DNA from: Thermoleophilia bacterium
Lineage (GTDB): Bacteria > Actinomycetota > Thermoleophilia > Solirubrobacterales > 70-9
Direction: 5' to 3'
DNA length: 64,000 nucleotides
Assembly: GCA_016650125.1 (NCBI GenBank)
Contig: JAENWT010000008.1
Location: forward strand, 62,001 to 126,000
Numbering within the stretch: position 1 is the stretch's first letter; each line of letters starts with the position of its first letter. Both the position numbers and the translations under genes were made by a program. This document shows positions 17,652-24,249 of this stretch, one piece after another. A model generated the notes under the pieces. That model saw nothing but the letters and a program-made list of their open reading frames with translations, did no database searches and was not told the origin of the DNA.

Positions 17652-18656
17652 ATGGAATACGTACTTCTACTCGTCAGCTTCGCGGTCATCCTTGGTGGCG
17701 CGCTGCTGTTCACGAACGCGATCGAATGGGTCGGCCACAAGCTGAACCTCGGCGAAGGCGCGGTCGGCAGCCTCCTGGCGGCGGTCGGCACCGCGATGCC
17801 GGAGACCCTGATCCCGATCGTGGCGATCATCGGTGGTTCGGTCGGCAGTTCGGACGTCGCGATCGGCGCGATCGTCGGCGCACCCTTCCTCCTGGCGACC
17901 ATCGCGATGGCCCTGGTCGGCGTTTCGGCCCTGGCTTACGTCAAGCGACGCCCCCAGGGTCACCACCTCGACGTCCACGTCGAGACCCTCGACCGCGACC
18001 TCGTCTTCTTCATGATCTTCTTCGGCCTCGCCCTGGTCATCGGCCTCTTCGACACGCCGCGGTTCGTCGAGATCATCGCCGGCGTCGTCTTCCTCGGCGC
18101 CTATGGCTGGTACGTGCGCGAGACCATCAAGAACGGCGGCGACGCCTCCGAGTCCCACGAAATGGACCCGCTGTTCATGGACCGGCGCGGCGACCGGCAT
18201 GACAGGCCGCCACCGAACTCAATCATGATCGTCCAGCTGATCGTCGGACTCGGGGCGATGGTCGGCGGAGCTCACCTGTTCGTCACCGAACTGCTCACCG
18301 TCGCCGAGCACCTCGGCGTTTCGGCGATCGTGCTTTCGCTGATCCTCGCGCCGCTCGCGACCGAGCTGCCGGAAAAGGCGAACAGCTTCTTCTGGGTGAG
18401 GGAGGGCAAGGACGCGCTGGCCCTCGGCAACATCACCGGTGCCATGGTCTTCCAGTCGACCATCCCGGTCTTCTTCGGCATGGTCTTCATCGACTGGAAC
18501 CTCGATCACTTCGCGATCATCTCGATGATCCTCGGCCTGCTCGGCGGTGCCGTCGCCTACTGGGCGCTGCGCAAGCGCGGTGAGTTCGGCAAGGTGGCGA
18601 TCGTCCTCTGGGCGACCTTCTACCTCACATTCCTCGGCGTAGTCCTGTTCAGCTGA
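17652..18656 (+). CDS. sodium/calcium exchanger family (CaCA) membrane protein
   Basis: This 334-residue protein has about ten membrane helices in two inverted halves. Each half carries an alpha-repeat: AVGTAMPETLIPIVAII near residue 45 and SAIVLSLILAPLATELPEKA near residue 225. The Pro-Glu pairs in both repeats are the ion-binding acidic residues of the CaCA superfamily. A cytoplasmic loop rich in His and Asp (residues about 165-190) separates the halves. It probably exchanges Ca2+ or another cation for Na+ or H+. It begins one base after the stop of the upstream lipoprotein. Confidence 0.87.
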   Translation: MEYVLLLVSFAVILGGALLFTNAIEWVGHKLNLGEGAVGSLLAAVGTAMPETLIPIVAIIGGSVGSSDVAIGAIVGAPFLLATIAMALVGVSALAYVKRRPQGHHLDVHVETLDRDLVFFMIFFGLALVIGLFDTPRFVEIIAGVVFLGAYGWYVRETIKNGGDASESHEMDPLFMDRRGDRHDRPPPNSIMIVQLIVGLGAMVGGAHLFVTELLTVAEHLGVSAIVLSLILAPLATELPEKANSFFWVREGKDALALGNITGAMVFQSTIPVFFGMVFIDWNLDHFAIISMILGLLGGAVAYWALRKRGEFGKVAIVLWATFYLTFLGVVLFS

Positions 18657-18669
18657 CCAGATAGGGGAG

Positions 18670-19161
18670 ATGGAAATGGCATCGCATGCGAGGAAGCTGG
18701 TACCGACCGTCGCCCTGCTGTGCGCGGTCACTTTCCTGGCAGCGGGCTGCGGATCCGACTATTCGTCCAGTGACGACCAGACGGATGTCGCGACGACTCC
18801 GGCGAAAACTTCCCAGTCCTACGAGGCCTTCCAGCTCCCGTCGAAGAACATCGCCTGCCAGGTTCTCAAGCCCGCGTACGCGCGGTGCGAGGTCAAGAAG
18901 AAGACGTTCAGCCCACCCGTCAAGCCGGCCAGTTGCACCCTCGACTGGGGAACCTCGGTGGCGGTCCAGGGCAAGGGACCGGGCAAGTTCATCTGTCACG
19001 GGGACACGGTCGTCGTACCCGACGCTCCGGTGCTTGAGTACGGCGAGAGTTCAGCCGTCGGCTCAGTCGTGTGCGACAGCTCCGAGGCCGGCATCGAGTG
19101 CCGGAACACGAACACCGGTCACGGCTTCTTCCTCGCCCGCGAGGACTACCGGACCTTCTGA
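18670..19161 (+). CDS. DUF6636-like lipoprotein
   Basis: This 163-residue protein has a signal peptide with lipobox LAAGCG at about residue 27. The mature part contains FQLPSKNIACQVL, several further cysteines (a likely pair of disulfides), and the closing motif TGHGFFLAREDYRTF. This arrangement is that of the DUF6636 domain found in secreted actinobacterial proteins. Function is unknown. It follows the exchanger gene by 13 bases and may be co-transcribed. A GGGGAGATGG run lies just before its start. Confidence 0.7.
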   Translation: MEMASHARKLVPTVALLCAVTFLAAGCGSDYSSSDDQTDVATTPAKTSQSYEAFQLPSKNIACQVLKPAYARCEVKKKTFSPPVKPASCTLDWGTSVAVQGKGPGKFICHGDTVVVPDAPVLEYGESSAVGSVVCDSSEAGIECRNTNTGHGFFLAREDYRTF

Positions 19162-19187
19162 TCAGCTGAGGGAGCGGATGACCCGGC

Positions 19188-19961
19188 TCAGACGGGGCTG
19201 CCGACGGCCAGCAGGTAGGTGCTGGTGTAGCTGAAGCCGTCCTCGGATTCGTTGCTGCTCTTCAGCTCCTCGAGAATCTTCTCCGAGAGGGCGTCGAAGC
19301 GTTCGTCGCCGAGGGCTTCCTTGAGGGCGAGCCACATCGGATGGTGTTCACGCCATTCTTCGTTGGCCGCTTCGGCCGATTCCGCGGTGAATTTCAGGTT
19401 CTTCGTCTCACACTGAAGTGCGATGCCGTGCTCGGAGAAGAGTTCGCGCAGTTGGGTCTCGTCGCCCCACTGGAACTGCATCGGCTCGGTTTCCTGGTCG
19501 AAAACGTCGGCAACCGCCTCCTTGGAAAGCGCGGAAATCCGGGGCAGCACGCCTTCGTTTGTCCAAGTGGTGATCGCGATGCGGCCGTTCGGTTCGAGAA
19601 CCCGCGCGATCTCGGCGGTGACCTTTTGAGGATCGCCGAAGATCACGCCGAAGACCGAAGTGATCACCTCGAACGAATCGTCGGGAAACGGCATGTCGTG
19701 CATGTCGCCCTCGACCCAGGTTGCATCGAGGCCCGCCTCGGCGGCCTGCTCGGCGGCGACTTCGAGCAGGCGAGGCGCCGCGTCGAACCCGGTGACCTTC
19801 GCGCCGCGCTCGGCTTCGAGCAGGGCGGCATTTCCGGTCCCACAGGCGAGGTCGAGCGTCTTCAGCCCGGATACGGGCTCGACCGCGTCAACGACGAGCG
19901 TGGCTACCGGCTCCAGCTGGGCTGCCATCAGCTCGTAGGTTCCATCGCCCCAGTCAGGCAC
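19188..19961 (-). CDS. class I SAM-dependent methyltransferase
   Basis: The 257-residue protein has the SAM-binding motif LDLACGTGNAALL near residue 40 and the acidic end of strand 2, VTGFDAAPRLL. Motif II is VEGDMHDMPFPDDSFEV near residue 85. The overall layout is that of Methyltransf_11/25 proteins such as UbiE-like enzymes. Substrate is unknown. Start is GTG. It is the last gene of a tight minus-strand run, 15 bases after the peroxiredoxin gene. Confidence 0.8.
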   Translation of the reverse strand: MPDWGDGTYELMAAQLEPVATLVVDAVEPVSGLKTLDLACGTGNAALLEAERGAKVTGFDAAPRLLEVAAEQAAEAGLDATWVEGDMHDMPFPDDSFEVITSVFGVIFGDPQKVTAEIARVLEPNGRIAITTWTNEGVLPRISALSKEAVADVFDQETEPMQFQWGDETQLRELFSEHGIALQCETKNLKFTAESAEAANEEWREHHPMWLALKEALGDERFDALSEKILEELKSSNESEDGFSYTSTYLLAVGSPV

Positions 19962-19976
19962 AGCGGACCCGGCTCA

Positions 19977-20450
19977 TCAGGTGGTGGTGTTCATCTCGAC
20001 CAGCGCCTTCAGCACGACATCGTCGTGCCGCTTGGGCTGGACCTTGGGGAAGACCCGGACGACTTTGCCGTCGCCGCTGATGATGAAGGTCGTGCGCTGG
20101 ACTCCCATGAACTTGTTGCCGTACATCGACTTCTCGACCCAGGTCCCGTAAAGCTCGGCGACCTTGTGATCCTTGTCGGCCAGCAGCGGAAAACCGAACT
20201 TGTTGGCGTCGTCGAACTTCTTGATCGCCTTGACCTCGTCCGGAGAGACGCCGATGACCGTGGCGCCGGCGTTCTTGTAGTCGGCCTTGTGGTCGCGGAC
20301 CCCGCAGGCCTGCGTCGTGCACCCGGAGGTGTTGGCCTTGGGGTAGAAGTAAAGAACGACCGTCTTCCCCGAAAGGTCGGAGAGGGTGACGTTCTTTCCC
20401 TTCTGATCCTTGAGTGTGAAATCAGGGGCTTTTGAGCCAGCTTCGAGCAC
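19977..20450 (-). CDS. bcp: peroxiredoxin of the BCP/PrxQ type
   Basis: The 157-residue protein matches thioredoxin-dependent peroxiredoxins. APDFTLKDQKGKNVTLSDL at the N-terminus is followed by YFYPKANTSGCTTQACGVRD near residue 36. The peroxidatic Cys and a resolving Cys five residues later (CTTQAC) give the classic two-cysteine BCP layout. It reduces hydroperoxides in the cytoplasm. Start is GTG. Nine bases separate it from the upstream arginase-like gene. Confidence 0.9.
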   Translation of the reverse strand: MLEAGSKAPDFTLKDQKGKNVTLSDLSGKTVVLYFYPKANTSGCTTQACGVRDHKADYKNAGATVIGVSPDEVKAIKKFDDANKFGFPLLADKDHKVAELYGTWVEKSMYGNKFMGVQRTTFIISGDGKVVRVFPKVQPKRHDDVVLKALVEMNTTT

Positions 20451-20459
20451 TCGTGGATT

Positions 20460-21341
20460 CTAAGTGATCAGTGTGCTTTTCAGCATCTCGACCAATGTCG
20501 TGCCACAGGATCCGTCACGGTCCTTCTCCGGGTTGAAGCAGGTGACGTTTATCCCGGCCAGGCGTGGGGATCCGGCGAGCGGTCCCAACAGGGCCTTGAG
20601 TTCGGCCAAACTCAGTCCGTCCGGCATCAGATAGTCGGTTGCCGGGAAGGCGTCGCGATCGAGCACATCGACGTCCAGATGCAGCCAGAAGTGCGCGCCG
20701 TCTGCGGTCAGCTCGTCGGCGACCGAATGCGCGATGTGCTCGAGCTCGGCGTGCCGGAGTGCGTCGCGGTCCTCGATCCGCCCGATTCCAAGCCCTTTCG
20801 GCAGCGGCGCGATCATCTCGAGCTCCTCGCCGTCCCGCGCACCGAGGAAGGCCATGCGTGACGGCTCGACGATCGGCGTCGGCCCGATCGCCTCGAGCAT
20901 TTCGAGTGGGGCCAGGCCGAGAATCGCGGCGGCGGGCATGTCGGCGCCCTCGCCGGTCGGCGAGGTCCGGCCGGTGAAGAGGTCGAGGTGCCCGTCGAGG
21001 TAGGCCAGCCCGAGCCTGCCATGTGAGTCGCGGGCTCCGGCCAAAGCGGCGGGCAGCAGGGTGCAACAGCCGCCGAGGACAAGCGGAACCTGGCCTTCGG
21101 CCGTGATCGAGGCGACCCGCTCGCGGACCTCGGCGCTCATCCGGACGATGTCCGGGTAGGCGAGCCAGCCGTTGGCCGGATCGCGGTTGAGGCCCCTGAT
21201 CATCTGCTCGGTGTCGCCCGCGTCGCGCAGTCCGAGCGGCTCGAAGATCTTTCGAAGGGCAGCGGGACCGCGCTCGGTGCCGCCTTCGCGGCCGACGCTG
21301 TCGATCGGCACACCGAGAAGGGTCAGCCGATCTTGGTCCAT
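20460..21341 (-). CDS. arginase-superfamily protein with an altered metal site
   Basis: The 293-residue protein has the ureohydrolase fold. DGHLDLF near residue 115 matches the DAHxD motif, and HLDVDVLDRDAFP near 220 matches SxDxDxxDP. The first motif, normally GGDHS, reads GGCCTLL near residue 90, so the His that binds one Mn2+ in arginase is replaced by Cys. Relatives with GGDC at this place are annotated only as arginase family. It may hydrolyse a different guanidino or formimino compound. It overlaps the upstream small gene by one base. Confidence 0.75.
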   Translation of the reverse strand: MDQDRLTLLGVPIDSVGREGGTERGPAALRKIFEPLGLRDAGDTEQMIRGLNRDPANGWLAYPDIVRMSAEVRERVASITAEGQVPLVLGGCCTLLPAALAGARDSHGRLGLAYLDGHLDLFTGRTSPTGEGADMPAAAILGLAPLEMLEAIGPTPIVEPSRMAFLGARDGEELEMIAPLPKGLGIGRIEDRDALRHAELEHIAHSVADELTADGAHFWLHLDVDVLDRDAFPATDYLMPDGLSLAELKALLGPLAGSPRLAGINVTCFNPEKDRDGSCGTTLVEMLKSTLIT

Positions 21342-21694
21342 CAGAGCTCCTGGCCGGCTTCCGGGCTCTCTTCTGGGGGTTCGTCCGGTTCGATGTCGTC
21401 GTCGAAGTCGTCGAAGTCGTCGAGGTCGGGGGTCGCTTCGGGCGCCGGCTCGCGGGCACCCTTGTGGTGGCGCGCCTGGAACTCTTCTAGGAGCTCGTCG
21501 CGGCGGTCTTCGTCGACCGCGGTCTCTTCAGCGACGCGCACCCATTCACTTCCTTCGAATGAGCCGTTGCTGAAGATCTGCTGATCGATCGACGCGGAGT
21601 CGTCGACGATCACAACCACCTCGGTCTGGGGGTTGAAATAGGTCCCGGGCTGGACGGCGAGTTCCTCGAGTTCATAGAGGGATTCGTCATACAT
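21341..21694 (-). CDS. small acidic hypothetical protein
   Basis: I do not recognise this 117-residue protein. The first 65 residues look folded (YELEELAVQPGTYFNPQTEV then VVIVDDSASIDQQIFSNGSF). The remaining part is highly acidic and probably disordered (DLDDFDDFDDDIEPDEPPEE). The first part has the feel of a small beta-barrel found in actinobacterial proteins of unknown role. Its stop overlaps the arginase-like start by one base, so the two are coupled. No cysteine or metal motif is visible. Confidence 0.6.
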   Translation of the reverse strand: MYDESLYELEELAVQPGTYFNPQTEVVVIVDDSASIDQQIFSNGSFEGSEWVRVAEETAVDEDRRDELLEEFQARHHKGAREPAPEATPDLDDFDDFDDDIEPDEPPEESPEAGQEL

Positions 21695-21742
21695 TCAAGC
21701 CATCTTAGCTCTGTACGGGTTCAGATTCAGGCCAGGGCGGTC

Positions 21743-22249
21743 TCAGGTCCACTCACGGAACCTGCGTTCCACCTCGGAATCGACGTCGAGCGGTTCCTCG
21801 CCGCGGCGGACCCGTCGCTCGTTGTTGGCAATCACAAGCTGCCTGATCTCCGCCCGGATTCCCGACGTGCCGCCCTCGGGTCCGGCGGGTGCGTCCTCGC
21901 CGTCCTCGCCGCTGACCTCCGCCGCATCGACCTCGGCCCATGGACCGACTCCGAGCACCCGGTCGATCTCGGACTGGACGTCGATGTCGGGTTCGCCGCG
22001 AGCGTGGCGGCGATAGGCCGACGCCTCGACCATCTGCCGGACTTCCGCCTCCTGCTCGTCGCGGTCGACTTCCGGGTCCATCGGTTCCGACCCTCCGGGC
22101 TTCTCCCGGTCGATCGCGAAGGTGCCTTTGCCCAGCTGTTCCAGGGCGCGTCCCGACCGCGAAAAGGCGAAAGCGGCGATCGGGATGACCACCACGCAGA
22201 GCACGAGCAGGACGAAAGAGAATTCGGAGGCGCCGATGCGCGCGGTCAT
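21743..22249 (-). CDS. membrane-anchored hypothetical protein with an internal duplication
   Basis: The 168-residue protein has one membrane helix at residues about 10-28 (FVLLVLCVVVIPIAAFAF) and a charged cytoplasmic part. Two segments of about 30 residues are clearly related. One runs from EVRQMVEASAYRRHARGEP to EIDRVL and the other from EIRQLVIANNERRVRRGEEP to EVERRF. The family is unknown to me; the repeats look like paired short helices. It starts the minus-strand run that ends at the methyltransferase, 48 bases before the small acidic gene. Confidence 0.6.
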   Translation of the reverse strand: MTARIGASEFSFVLLVLCVVVIPIAAFAFSRSGRALEQLGKGTFAIDREKPGGSEPMDPEVDRDEQEAEVRQMVEASAYRRHARGEPDIDVQSEIDRVLGVGPWAEVDAAEVSGEDGEDAPAGPEGGTSGIRAEIRQLVIANNERRVRRGEEPLDVDSEVERRFREWT

Positions 22250-22302
22250 GAAGCCAGATTAGTCCGCCTGTCTCCGCTATCCGTTAACCTTCTACCCGAG
22301 TT

Positions 22303-22320
22303 ATTGACTGACTGGTCAAT
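22303..22320. promoter_or_regulatory. candidate operator TTGAC-N6-GTCAA before acyl-CoA dehydrogenase
   Basis: ATTGAC and GTCAAT are perfect 6-base inverted arms separated by TGACTG. The site ends 68 bases before the acyl-CoA dehydrogenase start. The same architecture and spacing occurs at 44968-44985 before the beta-oxidation fusion gene. TetR-type fatty-acid repressors often bind such sites. Confidence 0.5.
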
Positions 22321-22388
22321 CGGGAACGGCCCAACCCTCCCCAAACGACCTCAGAGACCGAGTTTCATCGACTGAAGGAGCTTTAGAA

Positions 22389-23537
22389 GTGGTTGACTTC
22401 ACGCTTACTGACGAGCAGAAAGACCTGCGCGAGATGGCGCACAATTTCGCCGACAAAGAGATGCGCAGCGTTGCCTGGGAGTACGACAAGGACGGCACGT
22501 GGCCCCAGGAAGTGATTGACAAGGCCTGGGAAGTCGGCCTGATGAACACCCACATTCCCGAGGAATACGGCGGACCCGGACTGGATTACCTGTCCGGCTG
22601 CCTGATCGAAGAGGAGTTCGGCTGGGGCTGCTCCGGCATCGGCACCTCTCTCGCCTGCAACGGCCTCGCTACGGCTCCGGTCGCCCTCGGCGGCTCCGAG
22701 GAGACCAAGAAGAAGTACCTCGGCATGCTGACCGAATCTGCCAAGCTCGCCTCCTTCTGCCTGACCGAGCCGGACGCCGGCTCCGACGTCGCGGGCATGA
22801 AGACCCGCGCCGTGAAGAAGGGCGACAAGTACGTCATCAACGGCTCGAAGTGCTTCATCACCAACGGTCAGTACGCCGACTGGTTCACCGTCTACGCCAA
22901 GACCGATCCCGAGTCTGGCAGCAAGGGCATCTCGGCCTTCGTGGTCGACAAGCAGGACGGCGTCACCATCGACAAGAAGGAAGACAAGATGGGTCAGCGG
23001 GCCTCCAACACCGCGACCGTCTCCTTCAACGACGTCGAGGTCCCGGCCGGGAACCTGATCGGTGAAGAGAACCACGGCTTCAAGCTGGCGATGATGACCC
23101 TCGACCGCACCCGTCCCGGTGTGGCCGCGATGGCCGTCGGTATCGCCCGCGCCGCGTTCGAAGCCGCTGTCACCTACTCCAAGGAGCGCCAGCAGTTCGG
23201 CGTGCCGATCGCGATGCATCAGGCGATCCAGTTCCTGATCGCCGACATGGCGGTCAAGGTCGACGCCGCCCGCCTGCTCACCTGGCACTCGGGCGTCCAG
23301 CTCGACCAGGGCCTGAGCAACACGCTCACCTCCTCCGAGGCCAAGCGTTTCGCCGCTGACTCGGCGATGGAAGTCACCACTGATGCCGTCCAGGTCTACG
23401 GTGGCTACGGCTTCATCAAGGATTACCCGGTGGAGAAGTTCATGCGTGACGCGAAGATCATGCAGCTCTACGAAGGCACCTCCCAAATTCAGCGCATGGT
23501 TATCGCAAGAGAAGTACTGATGCCGCGTAGCGTCTAG
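22389..23537 (+). CDS. acyl-CoA dehydrogenase
   Basis: The 382-residue protein is a full-length FAD-dependent acyl-CoA dehydrogenase that makes the first double bond in beta-oxidation. FAD and substrate motifs ASFCLTEPDAGSDVAG (near residue 120) and TNGQYADWFTVYAKT are present. The C-terminal QLYEGTSQIQRMVIAREVL contains the catalytic Glu of the YEGT motif. Start is GTG, eight bases after AAGGAG at 22375-22380. It is flanked by a candidate operator and an intrinsic terminator, so it is transcribed alone. Chain-length preference is not readable. Confidence 0.92.
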   Translation: MVDFTLTDEQKDLREMAHNFADKEMRSVAWEYDKDGTWPQEVIDKAWEVGLMNTHIPEEYGGPGLDYLSGCLIEEEFGWGCSGIGTSLACNGLATAPVALGGSEETKKKYLGMLTESAKLASFCLTEPDAGSDVAGMKTRAVKKGDKYVINGSKCFITNGQYADWFTVYAKTDPESGSKGISAFVVDKQDGVTIDKKEDKMGQRASNTATVSFNDVEVPAGNLIGEENHGFKLAMMTLDRTRPGVAAMAVGIARAAFEAAVTYSKERQQFGVPIAMHQAIQFLIADMAVKVDAARLLTWHSGVQLDQGLSNTLTSSEAKRFAADSAMEVTTDAVQVYGGYGFIKDYPVEKFMRDAKIMQLYEGTSQIQRMVIAREVLMPRSV

Positions 23538-23563
23538 CTGACTTGCGGCAGACTGCTACTTCG

Positions 23564-23594
23564 AAAGGGCGCCCACCTGGCGCCCTTTCTCGTT
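23564..23594 (+). terminator. intrinsic terminator after acyl-CoA dehydrogenase
   Basis: AAAGGGCGCC (23564-23573) and GGCGCCCTTT (23579-23588) form a perfect 10-bp stem with a 5-base loop, followed by CTCGTT. The same CTTTCTCGTT tail follows the stem at 47060-47090. Confidence 0.85.
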
Positions 23595-24249
23595 AAGCCC
23601 TGAGGTGGCGGGCGGCGCCCGGGAACGTCCTGGACGCGCCTTGACTTCGTCGACACTCGCTCGGCTTGCTCATTGACAGATGTCAAATCGCTTCACCGGC
23701 TCGCTTACTCCTCGCCAGCCACGCCCAGGACGTCCCCGGACACCACCACTTACGTTCTTTGAAAGGTCCAGCCGCGAAAGCCCGCAAAGAAGGAAGTGAT
23801 CGGAATTACAACGGATATACCGTCGTAATCCCGATCGGTATCGGTGCTGAGCTCGAAGTAACCTGGATCGAGGCCACCTCACGGCCCTTATCCCGGTCAC
23901 TTCGCGGATAAAGACGAGCAACAGCAGCTATTTGGACTTCCGCATCGCCGTGTAGGCCGTACCGGGGTAGCCCGGTAAAGACATGGTCAGCTAGTCGAGA
24001 CATCGAAGTTGGTTTTACGACCGTGTTCCGAACGCAGACTGATTTCGGAAATACCAACTTTGATGCACTTGTTCAGAACTGTGACCTCTGTGAGAGGGCA
24101 AAAACTTCGGGATTGTTCTCCTGATCCGATTTTGCCCGCCATCACGGTAGGCCGATCCATTGGCGGTGCGCCAAAAAAGATTGTGTAAAGCCGAAACTTC
24201 GGTGGTGGGTGGGGTTCCAATGGTTACCAGTCCTCGACGAAGGGATCAG
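23595..24249. other. 655-bp stretch without a recognisable gene
   Basis: This stretch is richer in A and T than its surroundings. Short open frames are present, but none resembles a protein family or shows the usual codon bias. It holds three inverted repeats: TTGACA-GA-TGTCAA (23673-23686), ACCGGG-GTAG-CCCGGT (23961-23976), and GGGCAAAA with TTTTGCCC (24096-24103 and 24130-24137). The last 100 bases must contain the promoter of the DUF6351 gene. It could also hold a decayed gene or a small RNA. Confidence 0.5.

Noticed and set aside
23670-23911. Short open frame in the gene-free region
   Set aside because: It has no recognisable motif and a composition unlike neighbouring genes, and an overlapping frame on the other strand is equally long.
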